From NCBI RefSeq assembly GCF_963975345.1, contig NZ_CAXBGE010000003.1, forward strand, positions 186,001 to 250,000: a stretch of 64,000 bases of DNA, written 5' to 3'. Shown here piece by piece: positions 1-9,369 of the stretch; within the stretch, counting starts at the first letter, position 1; every line of letters starts with the position of its first letter. This stretch comes from Maricaulis sp963975345. Lineage in GTDB: Bacteria; Pseudomonadota; Alphaproteobacteria; Caulobacterales; Maricaulaceae. The notes beneath the pieces are model-generated. The model saw only the letters and a program-made list of their open reading frames with translations, did not search any database and had not been told where the DNA came from. The position numbers and the translations under genes are program-made.

Positions 1-674
1 GTTTCGATGGAATCGAACTCCTGGTCCACTTCCCGGAACTTCTTGCGGATCCGCTTGATATGGCTGTCGATCGTCCGGTCGTCGACATAAACCTGATCGT
101 CGTAGGCAGCGTCCATCAGATTGTCGCGGCTCTTCACATAGCCGGGCCGCGTCGCCAGCGCCTGCAGGATCAGAAATTCCGTCACGGTCAGGCGGACAGG
201 CTCGCCAACCCAGGAACAGGCATGGCGATTGGAATCCAGCAACAGCTTGCCCCGGTCCAGCGGTTTGGCGTCGCCGGGCTCGCCGCCGGTCAGCGTCAAC
301 GGTTCCGAAGACAGTCTGGCGCGGCGCAAAACCGCTTTGACCCGTTCGCCCAGCAGGCGCTGGGAGAAAGGTTTGGCGATATAATCATCGGCCCCGAGAT
401 TGAGCCCGAGCGCTTCGTCAAACTCGTCATCTTTCGAAGTCAGGAAGATGACGGGAAGGTTTGAGGACTGTCGCAGGCGACGCAATAGCTCCAAACCGTC
501 CATGCGCGGCATCTTGATATCAAAGATGCCGAGATCCGGTGGATCGTCGGTCAATGCGGCCAGCGCGGAGGCGCCGTCATTATAGGTCCGGACATTATAT
601 CCCTCGCCCTCGAGAAAAATCGAAACCGAGGTGATGATGTTCTCATCGTCATCGACGAGCGCAATAGTAGCCAT
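1..674 (-). CDS. chvI: ChvI-type two-component response regulator (3' end outside window)
   Basis: OmpR-family response regulator. The receiver domain (about residues 1-120) has the acidic pocket near D8-D10, phosphoacceptor D52 in the IFDIKMP motif and the conserved Lys at about 101 (YIAKPFS). The C-terminal winged helix follows and includes DDRTIDSHIKRIRKKF near the window edge. The run SVSIFLEGEGYNVRTYNDG is typical of ChvI/BvrR/ExoS-partner regulators of alphaproteobacteria, which respond with a ChvG-type kinase to envelope or acid stress. The start ATG is read at 674-672. The last residues and any chvG lie off the left edge. A divergent gene begins at 841. The ChvI call rests on recognised motifs; another OmpR-type regulator is the alternative. 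Confidence 0.88.
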   Translation of the reverse strand, partial: MATIALVDDDENIITSVSIFLEGEGYNVRTYNDGASALAALTDDPPDLGIFDIKMPRMDGLELLRRLRQSSNLPVIFLTSKDDEFDEALGLNLGADDYIAKPFSQRLLGERVKAVLRRARLSSEPLTLTGGEPGDAKPLDRGKLLLDSNRHACSWVGEPVRLTVTEFLILQALATRPGYVKSRDNLMDAAYDDQVYVDDRTIDSHIKRIRKKFREVDQEFDSIE

Positions 675-840
675 GCCATCTCCACCCATTGCACCGCCAA
701 CCGGGTGCCGAATATTACTTTCGACTTGGAGAATAGACGCGGCATGGCCCACACGCCAAGCATGAACCGCCAGAATGCGGCGAGTTCATATGCTTTTAAG
801 CCTATTGCGCCAATCTGGTTGCAATTTCACGAGGCTGAGA

Positions 841-2538
841 ATGACCAGCGAAATCCATTACGAAGTCTTCTTGAAGAAGAACCGCAAGGCCGCCTGGACC
901 TTGTACGAAGCGCGTGATGATCGGGAAATCGCCATCCGACTCGCGCACGAACTCTACGCCAACAACAAGATTGGCTCGGTCCGGGTCACCAAGGAGCGCT
1001 ATGATGAGGAAGCGCGCACGTTCCGCTCGGTGCCCATTTGCGAGCTTGGTGAAGAGAAATTCGCCGGCGAGGAGGAGAAGACAGGCACCGCAAGCCTGCC
1101 ATGCCTGGCACCGGACGATTTGTCCAAACCCCATGCCCGAGACACCATCCGGCGCGTTCTGACCGCCTGGTTCGAGCGGCTGCAGGTGCTGCCGATGGAA
1201 TTGTTGCACCGGCCTGATCTGGTCGAGACGCTCGAAGCCTCCGGCACCGATCTCCAGCATGCGGTGCAAAAAGTCGCAATCGCCAGCGCCAAGGATAGCG
1301 ACGCGAATGTCCACGGTTTCGTCAAGCAGCTGAACGAGCTGATTCAACAAGCCCTGACACGGATCTACCAGGATGCGCGCGCCGAGCGCCTTCCAAACTA
1401 CCCCGATTCCAAGCCTTTCCATGACATTGTCACCGAAATCCATGCCAGCGACAGGCGCGCCTATCAATTGCGCGCCGCGATGGCGAATCGTCTGAAATCG
1501 GCCAAGAGATACAGCGACAAGCTCGATGCCTTGATGGAAATGGCGGACACATTAAAGCTCGAAGGCGAGACGCGAGTATTCGCGATCGCCGAAATCGACA
1601 GCTATGCCGCCGAAGTCATCAGCTTCGACGCCGGCATGCAGGCCCTGCTGGGACCTTGCCGTGATCTCGGCGAAACGCTGGAACGGCTGACTTGTCTGTT
1701 CGATGGCGACGACACTGCAGACGCGATCAACTACGCGCCGAGCATCTGCAAACGGCTGACGCGCCAGATCAGCACCGGCGAAATGGATGCCTGCCGCACC
1801 GTCATCGCTCAAAGCCTTCTGACTGAATTGCAACGACCCAAACGCCTGCGTCCGACCAGCCTGTTCGAGGAAGTCCGCTTGGCGCGGGAATTGGCACAAA
1901 AGCTGGTGATGAGCCCGAACTCCCTGTTGCCGACCGATGCTCTGATCAAGGCGTTTGCGGCGCGCTCCGCTCGTCTGTTGCATCCGGAAACGATCGACGA
2001 ATTGCTCAAAAGCGCCCGCGATCCGGACGAGGAACTCGAGCTCTTGCTGGCGTTGGAGGAAAACATTGTCGGCGAGGCCAACAAGCAAAAGCTCGCTGGC
2101 TATGCCCATGGCATGCTGGGCTCACAAAATGCCCTCTCCTGGTATTTGCGCGGGCCGAACAAGCCGCTCGAACGGCTCGCTTCATTGACCGCACATCAGC
2201 GCCGGGTGCTGAAGGGGCAATACCCTGCCCGGGAAAAAGCTGAATTGGCGAGCGCGATCGACGCGCTCGGCATGAAAGTTATCGATGAGAGCAAAATCCT
2301 CAACGCGGTCGAGGCGGGCGAACGTCCCGCCCTCGACAAGGCGACCGGATTGCTGCGCTTGGCGACGGCCGGCGCCTTGCCAGTTGGCCAGTGCTGCTCC
2401 GATGCCCAGGCGCGCGCCGTGCGCCATCTCAAATCCGCAGGCGGCATGAGCGAGGCCAAGACCGATGACGGCAAGGCCAAGCTGCAACAGATCCAGGCCA
2501 TGCTGATCCAGATGGCGCCGCGCGCTAACGCTGCATGA
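841..2538 (+). CDS. Conserved protein of unknown function, divergent from chvI
   Basis: 565 residues, soluble and mostly alpha-helical by composition, with no signal peptide or membrane segment. The N-terminus (YEVFLKKNRKAAWTL) resembles a small alpha/beta domain. The rest is charged helical repeats without a recognised catalytic motif. An upstream in-frame ATG exists at 775, but the ATG at 841 follows a GAGGCTGAGA purine run and removes a poorly conserved-looking leader, so it is preferred. It is separated from chvI by about 165 bp, which should hold both promoters. I do not recognise the family. A role linked to the ChvG/ChvI envelope response is only suggested by position. Confidence 0.8.
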   Translation: MTSEIHYEVFLKKNRKAAWTLYEARDDREIAIRLAHELYANNKIGSVRVTKERYDEEARTFRSVPICELGEEKFAGEEEKTGTASLPCLAPDDLSKPHARDTIRRVLTAWFERLQVLPMELLHRPDLVETLEASGTDLQHAVQKVAIASAKDSDANVHGFVKQLNELIQQALTRIYQDARAERLPNYPDSKPFHDIVTEIHASDRRAYQLRAAMANRLKSAKRYSDKLDALMEMADTLKLEGETRVFAIAEIDSYAAEVISFDAGMQALLGPCRDLGETLERLTCLFDGDDTADAINYAPSICKRLTRQISTGEMDACRTVIAQSLLTELQRPKRLRPTSLFEEVRLARELAQKLVMSPNSLLPTDALIKAFAARSARLLHPETIDELLKSARDPDEELELLLALEENIVGEANKQKLAGYAHGMLGSQNALSWYLRGPNKPLERLASLTAHQRRVLKGQYPAREKAELASAIDALGMKVIDESKILNAVEAGERPALDKATGLLRLATAGALPVGQCCSDAQARAVRHLKSAGGMSEAKTDDGKAKLQQIQAMLIQMAPRANAA

Positions 2539-2606
2539 GACCGCTCCGCGGTCTGACGACCGCCGCGAACCTTTCCAAGCCACAGCGCCACGTCTAGGCT
2601 TTTTGC

Positions 2607-3194
2607 ATGTGGATCAAAACCGGATTGGCGGCATTGGCGGGACTGGCATGTGGCGCGGCCTTGGCCTTGCTGCTGGTGTTCGGTCCGCTTGAGATCGGCG
2701 GCACGCAAGCGGGGCCCTGGAAAACCAATCTTCTGATCGGTGACCCCTCAGCCAGCGCCGTCGTGCGCGCCGCCATCGCCCGGCGTGGTTTACTAGCGCT
2801 CAACCGTTCGGAAGCCATCTATTTCAACGCGACCAGCGACGAGAACGGCGAACGCCTGCGCGAGGAATGTATCTACCAGGTCAGCTTCGAGCGCGAACCG
2901 GATGCGCGCTGGTGGAGCCTGACCCTCTATGCCGACGATGATTTTCTGGCGGTCAATGGCGATAATGCCCATTCGATCACCGCCGAACACGCCGCAGCCA
3001 GTGCCGAAGACCCGATGACGGTGACCATCGCCGCGTCGCAGCCCGGAACGCCCACCTACTGGATGAGCTCACACAATGCCGGCCGCTTCGCGCTGACGCT
3101 TCGGCTCTACCAGCCGGATGCGTCGATCAGCGCCAGCCCGGCTTCGGCGGCCTTGCCGCTGATCGAGCGTCTGTCCTGTAGGGGTGAAGCATGA
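2607..3194 (+). CDS. DUF1214 domain protein, membrane anchored
   Basis: 195 residues with an N-terminal hydrophobic segment (about 5-27) that is a signal anchor or signal peptide. The remainder resembles the DUF1214 fold: LYADDDFLAVNGDNAHSI and a C-terminal LTLRLYQPD strand. In larger homologues DUF1254 and DUF1214 are two halves of one protein. Here they are separate genes with the DUF1214 gene first, overlapping the DUF1254 gene by 4 bp (ATGA). The two products probably act together in the periplasm. Molecular function of the pair is unknown. Confidence 0.78.
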   Translation: MWIKTGLAALAGLACGAALALLLVFGPLEIGGTQAGPWKTNLLIGDPSASAVVRAAIARRGLLALNRSEAIYFNATSDENGERLREECIYQVSFEREPDARWWSLTLYADDDFLAVNGDNAHSITAEHAAASAEDPMTVTIAASQPGTPTYWMSSHNAGRFALTLRLYQPDASISASPASAALPLIERLSCRGEA

Positions 3195-3721
3195 TGCGCC
3201 GCGCCCTACCGATCGCCGCGGCTTTGCTCGCCGGCCTGCTCGGCTTCTGGCTGACGCTGAACTGGACACCTGGCTTCATCATGTCGCGGGCGATGGAGAA
3301 GATGGAAAGTAGCGGTGCCGTCACCAACGCAGCCATGCACGCGCCGCCGATCACCGAAGCCAGCCGCAATGTCGTCCGGCCGAGCCCGGACATTTTGTAT
3401 TCAATTTGCCCGTTTGACCTGTCGCAAGGACCGCTGCTGATCCAGGCGCGCTGGCCGCGAAGCGGCAGCTATGCCTCGATCAGCGTGTATGACAGCCGCA
3501 CCAATAACATCTTCACCCTGAATGACCGCGATCTTGGCCGCGCGCCCGCAATCTGGCTCGACCGGCCCGACGCCGAAGCGGCCCCGGACGGTACGATCAC
3601 CGCCGAAAGCCCAACCGAAGCCGGTCTCGTTCTGTATCGACGGATTGTCGAAGATCCATCAATGCTTCCGCGCGCCGATGCGGAGCGCCGCAGTTTCCGG
3701 TGCGACGCACAGACGCGCTGA
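3191..3721 (+). CDS. DUF1254 domain protein
   Basis: 176 residues. Hydrophobic N-terminus (about 5-25), then a DUF1254-like core with NVVRPSPDILYSICPFDLSQGPLLI, matching the part of the family that precedes a strand-rich region. It starts within the stop of the DUF1214 gene (4-bp overlap), so translation is probably coupled. It is shorter than full-length DUF1254 proteins, consistent with a split two-gene version. A strong bidirectional hairpin terminator follows directly. Confidence 0.78.
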   Translation: MMRRALPIAAALLAGLLGFWLTLNWTPGFIMSRAMEKMESSGAVTNAAMHAPPITEASRNVVRPSPDILYSICPFDLSQGPLLIQARWPRSGSYASISVYDSRTNNIFTLNDRDLGRAPAIWLDRPDAEAAPDGTITAESPTEAGLVLYRRIVEDPSMLPRADAERRSFRCDAQTR

Positions 3722-3740
3722 CCTGCAGCCTCCAGACATG

Positions 3741-3772
3741 AAAAAACCCCGGCGCCAGGCTCCGGGGTTTTC
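3741..3772. terminator. Bidirectional intrinsic terminator
   Basis: Ten-base stem AAAACCCCGG (3742-3751) pairs with CCGGGGTTTT (3762-3771) around a short GC loop. The flanking A-run and T-run give U-tracts in both directions. It lies between the convergent DUF1254 gene and the S9 peptidase gene and can serve both. Confidence 0.85.
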
Positions 3773-3793
3773 CATTCAATGCGGTGGAAGCGT

Positions 3794-6007
3794 CTATTCC
3801 GGCGCAGTCTCCGCCGCCGGCTCATCGGGATCCATCAGCTTTTGCGTCAGGAAGGTGTAGAGCAGGGCGTCGCGCCGGGCGTACTCCTCGAGATTGGCGG
3901 CAGCGGCATGGCCGCCAGCGGTGTTCTCATAATACAGATAAGGATGGCCAAGCTCTTCGAGCAAATGCGCCATCTTGCGTGCATGGCCCGGGTGGACCCG
4001 GTCATCCTTGGTCGAGGTATAGAGGTAGATTTCCGGATAATCGCCATTGGCATCGACATTGTGATACGGCGAAATCGAACGCAGGAACGCGCCTTCATCC
4101 GGATCGTCCGGATCGCCATATTCGCCCATCCAGGAATTGCCCGCCAGCAGCACATTGTAGCGCAGCATGTCGAGCAGGGGCACGGCGGAAACGACGGCAT
4201 TCCACAGATCCGGGCGCTGGGTGTACATCACACCGGTCAGCAGGCCGCCATTCGACCCGCCATAAACGCCGAGATGGCGCGGGCTGGTCAAACCGGTATC
4301 AATCAGGTTTTCAGCGACCGCTATCAAATCATCATAGATGATCTGCCGGTGCATTTTCAGACCCGCCTGGTGCCAAGCCGGGCCGAATTCACCGCCGCCA
4401 CGAATATTGGCGACGACATAGGCGCCGCCATTTTCCAGCCATAGCTGGCCACGGCTGCCCGAATAGCTGGGCCGGATCGAAACCTGGAAACCGCCATAGG
4501 CGTAGAGCAGGGTCGGCGTGGTGCCGTCCATCACCGTGTCGGCGCGGCGGACCACGAAATACGGGATCATGGTGCCATCGGTCGATGCGGTTTCACGCTG
4601 CTCGACCACCAGGCCATCAGCATTGAAGCGCGCCGGAACCGATTTGATCGGCTCGACCGTCAATTCGGCCGAATTGACCACCGACAGGGTGTCGGGGGTC
4701 AAAAAGCCTTCCGCCGTCATGAAGGCGATGTCTTCGTGGCGTTGCGTGCTGCCCAGACCGATCGTCATATTGGCCGGAACCGGGATGGTCTCGGAAGACC
4801 AGACCCCGTCATTGAAGTGGAAAGCCTCCAGTCCACCGACGACATTTTCATCGATCTCGACCAGGAAGGCCGTGCGCGTCGAGCCCATGCCACCGAGCGA
4901 CTGGCGCTCGCGCGGAACATAGACAGTGTGAACCTCGGGCAATTGCCCGCTCGCGGCAAAGGCTGCCATGTCAAACGACAGGAGCGAGCCTTGGGCGAAG
5001 CTGGTTCCGCCTTCGACCGGCGTCCAGTCCTCTTCAATGGTGAAGATCAGCTGGCCGTGAAAAATGTCCTGGATCGAGGATTTCGCCGGCAGCGGCATTT
5101 GTACCGGCGCGGCGTCGGCCGGCAGATACCACCAATTTGTGTCGTAGAAAGTGACGGCTTGGGAGGCCATCATATAGACCGCGTCGTCGAAATCCTCGAC
5201 GCGGAAGGTAAACAGGCCGACATCCTCGCGATCACCGCGCACCACTTCGGTCGCGTCTGCCAGCGCCGTGCCGCGCTGCCAGCGATAAGCGACCGATGGA
5301 TAACCTGACTCGGTGGTGTCGGCTTCGCTCGTCGCAAGGCCGACCAGAAGCGTGTCGGCATCGACCCAGCTGACGCCGCCCTTGGCTTGGGGCGTTTCAA
5401 ACCCGCCCTCAACGAAGGCCCGATCCGAGACCGAGAATTCCCGGCGTACGGCGGCATCTGAGCCACCGTCGGACAGGGTGATCATGCATTGATCATAGGC
5501 CGGGGCGAGGCAATTGGCGCCGCGCCAGACCCAATTCTTGCCTTCGGATTCCGACAGCGCGTCGAGATCGAGCACGACATCCCATTCCGGTGTGTCGGTG
5601 AGATAGCTGTCCATCGTCGTGCGGCGCCACAGGCCGTGCGTATTGGTCGCGTCCTGCCAGAAATTCCACACGAAGCCGCCATAGAAAGCGCCACCCGGAA
5701 TCCGGTCCTCACTCTGATAAATCGCCAGCGCCCGGTCGAACATGCCCTGATAGCGCGCATCGCCCTGCAGCCGATCGAAGGTGCGTTCGTTTTGTCCCTC
5801 GACCCAGGCGAGCGCGTCTTCGCCCTCAACCTCTTCAAGCCAGGCCCGGGGATCATTATTCGGGTCGATCTGGACGATCTGCCGACCTGATGTGGCGGCG
5901 CTGTTGTCAGGTGTCACGCTGTCTCCATTATTCGCTGCCGGCTGGGTGCATGCCGCAAGCAGCAAGGCCCCCGCCGTCGCCATCCATTTGTTCGCCATAT
6001 AACGCAT
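3794..6007 (-). CDS. Prolyl oligopeptidase family (S9A) lipoprotein
   Basis: 737 residues, the usual length for S9A prolyl endopeptidases. The N-terminus is a lipoprotein signal with lipobox LLAAC, so it is an envelope-anchored peptidase. The beta-propeller region occupies about residues 40-470. The catalytic alpha/beta-hydrolase domain shows GGSNGG (nucleophile Ser), TSTKDDRVHP (Asp) and TAGGHAAA (His). The ATG at 6007 follows GGGGATTC; the ATG at 5998 is an alternative. Expected substrates are proline-containing oligopeptides. It is divergent from dapF. Confidence 0.93.
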   Translation of the reverse strand: MRYMANKWMATAGALLLAACTQPAANNGDSVTPDNSAATSGRQIVQIDPNNDPRAWLEEVEGEDALAWVEGQNERTFDRLQGDARYQGMFDRALAIYQSEDRIPGGAFYGGFVWNFWQDATNTHGLWRRTTMDSYLTDTPEWDVVLDLDALSESEGKNWVWRGANCLAPAYDQCMITLSDGGSDAAVRREFSVSDRAFVEGGFETPQAKGGVSWVDADTLLVGLATSEADTTESGYPSVAYRWQRGTALADATEVVRGDREDVGLFTFRVEDFDDAVYMMASQAVTFYDTNWWYLPADAAPVQMPLPAKSSIQDIFHGQLIFTIEEDWTPVEGGTSFAQGSLLSFDMAAFAASGQLPEVHTVYVPRERQSLGGMGSTRTAFLVEIDENVVGGLEAFHFNDGVWSSETIPVPANMTIGLGSTQRHEDIAFMTAEGFLTPDTLSVVNSAELTVEPIKSVPARFNADGLVVEQRETASTDGTMIPYFVVRRADTVMDGTTPTLLYAYGGFQVSIRPSYSGSRGQLWLENGGAYVVANIRGGGEFGPAWHQAGLKMHRQIIYDDLIAVAENLIDTGLTSPRHLGVYGGSNGGLLTGVMYTQRPDLWNAVVSAVPLLDMLRYNVLLAGNSWMGEYGDPDDPDEGAFLRSISPYHNVDANGDYPEIYLYTSTKDDRVHPGHARKMAHLLEELGHPYLYYENTAGGHAAAANLEEYARRDALLYTFLTQKLMDPDEPAAETAPE

Positions 6008-6093
6008 CGTCGAATCCCCTTCAGCCGGTTCAGACCACAGTTAAGCCCGGACTGGTGCTGGACGTAAAGCGCAGTCAGCGCTATCGCATCAGG

Positions 6094-6912
6094 ATGAGAG
6101 CCCGATTGATGAACGGTGCCGGCAACGCCTTTATCCTTGCCGATGCGCGTGACAAGCCAGCCCCGACGGCGATTCCGGCGAACGGGATCCGTGACTGGGC
6201 CCGGCGCTGGCCCTTCGATCAATTGCTTGTGCTCGAAGCATCCGACCGGGCGGATGCCTTCATGCGGATCTGGAATTGCGACGGCCAGGAGGTTGGCGCC
6301 TGCGGCAATGGCACCCGTGCCGCAGCTTGGCAGATGATGGAAGAGACAGGCCGCAACACGGTGGCGATCGACACGGCGGCGGGCATTCTGCTGGCCAGCC
6401 GGCGTCATGGCGGACAAGTCAGCGTCGATATGGGCGCACCAAAACTGGACTGGCACGAGATTCCACTCTCGCGGCCGATGGATACGGTCAGTCTGGATTT
6501 CAGGGCCGAGATCGATGGTGTCCGGATCGAGAATCCCGGCGCTGTCAGCATGGGCAATCCACACGCCGTATTTTTCGTCCGCGATGTCGAAAACCTGCCG
6601 ATTGAGAAACTGGGCCGCGAAGTTGAATTCGATCCGACCTTCCCCGAACACGTCAATGCCGGCTTCGCTCAGATCTATGACCCGACCCATATCCGGCTGC
6701 GCGTCTGGGAACGTGGCGCCGGGCTGACACCGGCCTGTGGCACCGGCGCCTGCGCGGCGCTGGTCGCAGCTCACCGGCGCGGTCTCGCCGAGCGGAGCGC
6801 TTCCATCATGGCAGATGGCGGCGAATTGCAGGTCGAATGGCGCGAAACGGACGGCCACGTCATCCTCACCGGCCCGGTTGAGGATGAAGGCGAAATCGAG
6901 CTGGACCTCTAG
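6094..6912 (+). CDS. dapF: Diaminopimelate epimerase
   Basis: 272 residues. It interconverts LL- and meso-diaminopimelate for lysine and peptidoglycan synthesis in the cytosol. The two catalytic cysteines are C70 (ACGNGTR) and C215 (ACGTGAC), and the NPHAVFF motif lies between them. The ATG at 6094 gives the usual short MxxxxMNGAGN start. The downstream ATG at 6109 would begin at MNGAGN and cut the first strand. An 86-bp spacer separates it from the divergent S9 peptidase. Confidence 0.95.
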   Translation: MRARLMNGAGNAFILADARDKPAPTAIPANGIRDWARRWPFDQLLVLEASDRADAFMRIWNCDGQEVGACGNGTRAAAWQMMEETGRNTVAIDTAAGILLASRRHGGQVSVDMGAPKLDWHEIPLSRPMDTVSLDFRAEIDGVRIENPGAVSMGNPHAVFFVRDVENLPIEKLGREVEFDPTFPEHVNAGFAQIYDPTHIRLRVWERGAGLTPACGTGACAALVAAHRRGLAERSASIMADGGELQVEWRETDGHVILTGPVEDEGEIELDL

Positions 6913-7012
6913 CGCCCCCCCTGCAGCGGTTGTAACTTTGCATGGCGGCAAAACTCAATAACATCACCTTCAGGCCCCATTCCTGACACGGGCCAGGATC
7001 ACGAATGGGGCC

Positions 7013-8335
7013 ATGTCGATGCGCAACCACTTCACCCTGCGAAAATTCCTCACCGCGACGGGGCTTGCCGCCCTGCTCGCCCTGCCGGCGTTCGGCCAAG
7101 AGGCGGGCGTCGACGCCGAGCCGACGCCACAAAGCATTGCCATGGAATTGTTTGGCGGCGCCAACACCGCCATGCGGGCCGGAGACTTTGAGGCCGCCCG
7201 GCGGATGCTGGAAGCCGCGCTCGACCTCAAACCCGGCCATCCAGCCATTCTGGGCGGTCTGTTTCGCATCGCCATGTCCGCCGATCGGACCGGTGACGTC
7301 TTCGATGTTCTCGAGCGCATGGCCGATGCCGGGCTCAGCTATGACACAAGCGAAACTGCCGAAACCCTTGGTGAGGCTGATGCCGACCGGCTCGCTGCGA
7401 TCAATCTGCGCTTCGCCGCCAATCTGGCGCCAGCCGGCCATGCCGAACGCGCTGCTGTGATCGACCGGCCCGATGCCCTGATCGAGGGCGTCGCCGTCGA
7501 TATCGAGACCGACCGGATTTTCCTGTCCTCAGTCGCCAATCGCGAAATTCTGATGCTTGAGCCATTCGCCCCCAACGAGCCGATTGTCTTCGCTGACCGC
7601 GCGTCCGGACTGTGGTCGGTGTTTGGTATCGCCGTCGATGACCGCACGCGCATGGTCTGGGCCACGTCTGGCGTCGTGCCACAAACACCGCTCACCGAGG
7701 GCGAGGAAACCGGTACCGCCCTGTTCGCATTCGATTTGACGACGGGCGATCTTTATCGGCGCTACCAGATTGACGAAGCCGTGCGGCTTGGAGATTTCGT
7801 CGTGCGCGATGGCACGGTCTACGTCTCCGACGGCGCCGCGCCGCGCATCTATGTGCTCAATTCGGTTTCCGGCCAGCTGGAATTACTGGTCGAGGACCCA
7901 CGTTTCGTCAGCCTGCAAGGTCTGGCACTGGCGCATGGCGCTCTCTACGCCGCCGATTATGCGATGGGAATCTGGCGCATTGATCTGGGCGATCACTCCG
8001 TGTCGCAAGTGCGGCCCGGCGATGAGAGCCTGATCGGAATTGACGGTTTTCTCAACACGCGCGACGGCCGCCTGATCGCCGTGCGCAATGGCGTCACGCC
8101 GCATCAGGTAATGGCGATCGACCTGGATGAAACCGGCCGCGCCGTCGAGAATGTCGATGTGGTTCTGCGCGGACATCCGGACATGGCCGGCGATACCGAA
8201 CCGACCCTGATCGATCTCGCCGACGGCCGGGGCTGGCTGGTCGCCAACGCCGCCTGGCCACTCTTCCCCGAAGACGGATCTGCGCCTGACCAACCTCGTC
8301 CCGCGACTGTCATCCTGGAGATGGACCTTCCGTAA
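7013..8335 (+). CDS. Secreted TPR plus beta-propeller (SMP-30/NHL-like) protein
   Basis: 440 residues with a cleavable-type signal (LLALPAFGQEA). A short TPR-like helical pair (about 45-110) is followed by a repeat-rich beta-propeller (about 150-440) with strand pairs such as IEGVAVDIETDRIFLSSV and LQGLALAHGALYAADY, typical of SMP-30/strictosidine-synthase-like propellers. The start is ambiguous: ATG at 7013 or at 7019, the latter better spaced from GGGG. It is probably periplasmic. The ligand cannot be told from the sequence. Confidence 0.8.
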   Translation: MSMRNHFTLRKFLTATGLAALLALPAFGQEAGVDAEPTPQSIAMELFGGANTAMRAGDFEAARRMLEAALDLKPGHPAILGGLFRIAMSADRTGDVFDVLERMADAGLSYDTSETAETLGEADADRLAAINLRFAANLAPAGHAERAAVIDRPDALIEGVAVDIETDRIFLSSVANREILMLEPFAPNEPIVFADRASGLWSVFGIAVDDRTRMVWATSGVVPQTPLTEGEETGTALFAFDLTTGDLYRRYQIDEAVRLGDFVVRDGTVYVSDGAAPRIYVLNSVSGQLELLVEDPRFVSLQGLALAHGALYAADYAMGIWRIDLGDHSVSQVRPGDESLIGIDGFLNTRDGRLIAVRNGVTPHQVMAIDLDETGRAVENVDVVLRGHPDMAGDTEPTLIDLADGRGWLVANAAWPLFPEDGSAPDQPRPATVILEMDLP

Positions 8336-8433
8336 ACGCGGCGCTCAGGAAAGATTCATCGCTCATCGCTATTCTGGAGATTATCGCGCGCCGCATTCCT
8401 GATCGGATTGGGCGCCAGCCCAGGGAGATGGCC

Positions 8434-8709
8434 ATGCCGGAGATCGATCGGGATTTTGCTGCCCAGATGACGGGGATGCGGCTGACAACCGCGGAAGTGC
8501 TCTACTACATGCCAGACCATCCCAGCCTGCTTCAGAGCTTTGTCTGGCAGACCCAGGACATGGCGCCGAAATATCCACGTCTGATCCGGTTTCTCGATTT
8601 CTGGCGGCAGGAGATCGAGGCGGTGATCCACACGGTGCGCGTAGTCCATCTGGGCGTTATCAGCCCGGCACATTGGCGCAAGGTCGATCTCGAATTGCGG
8701 CTGAACTAG
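8434..8709 (+). CDS. usg: Usg family protein
   Basis: 91 residues with MRLTTAEVLYYMPDHPSLLQ and RLIRFLDFWRQEIE, the conserved core of the small alphaproteobacterial Usg family, historically named from its position near trp genes. Biochemical function is unknown. The ATG at 8434 lies six bases after AGGGAG. The ATG at 8428 abuts that sequence too closely, so 8434 is chosen. No trp genes are visible here. Confidence 0.85.
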   Translation: MPEIDRDFAAQMTGMRLTTAEVLYYMPDHPSLLQSFVWQTQDMAPKYPRLIRFLDFWRQEIEAVIHTVRVVHLGVISPAHWRKVDLELRLN

Positions 8710-8841
8710 TCTGGGCACAAGCTGCGGCAGCGGGTCACCAGACCGCTGGCCTCTCCATAATTTTCATGCGACCCTTTAAATCCTGACTGGACGGCGCATA
8801 CTTCCGCCGTCCCGAGCCGGACATTGACCAGGGAGACGCAG

Positions 8842-9369
8842 ATGAAACGCATCCTTCCAATCCTCGCGGGCATGACGCTGCTCGCCGCCTGCGCCACGCC
8901 GACACCCTACCAAGCTGCCGAGGGCTCCCAATGGGGTTTCCAGGAGAGCCAGATCGAGGCGAACCGGTTCCGGGTCTCCTTCAACGGCAATTCCCTGACC
9001 GACCGCGAGACCGTGGAGACCTATTTTCTCTACCGTGCCGCCGAGCTGACGCTTGAGCAGGGCTTTGATCATTTCCTCGTCGTGCAGCGGGCGACGGATG
9101 TCGACTCCCGGGTCATCGGCTCGGGTCCGGACCCGTTTTTCCGACCGGGTTTTGGGCTGTATTACAGCTATTATCACCCGCGCTGGGGCTGGTATGGCGG
9201 CGGTGACCCGTTCTGGAATGACACCAATTACCGCGAAATCAGCCGCTATGAAGCGAGCGCCGAAATCCTGCTCGGCCACGGCACAAAGCCCGACGATGCC
9301 AATGCATTCGACGCCCGCGACGTGATGTCCAATCTCGGGCCGCAAATTATGAGACCGGGTGCCAGCTAG
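8842..9369 (+). CDS. CC0125/CC1285-type lipoprotein
   Basis: 175 residues. Lipoprotein signal with lipobox LLAAC, then a domain with YFLYRAAELTLEQGFDHFLV and a Tyr/Gly/Trp-rich stretch (YYSYYHPRWGWYGGG). This matches the small lipoprotein family named after Caulobacter CC0125/CC1285, function unknown. The start at 8842 follows GGGAGACGCAG. Its TAG stop lies inside the GCTAGC target duplication of the adjoining IS element. The insertion therefore landed exactly on the stop codon and left the reading frame intact. Confidence 0.85.
   Translation: MKRILPILAGMTLLAACATPTPYQAAEGSQWGFQESQIEANRFRVSFNGNSLTDRETVETYFLYRAAELTLEQGFDHFLVVQRATDVDSRVIGSGPDPFFRPGFGLYYSYYHPRWGWYGGGDPFWNDTNYREISRYEASAEILLGHGTKPDDANAFDARDVMSNLGPQIMRPGAS

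Noticed and set aside
5914..6951. 345-codon minus frame opposite dapF
   Set aside because: dapF has full catalytic motifs; the opposite frame has none and is a codon-bias shadow.
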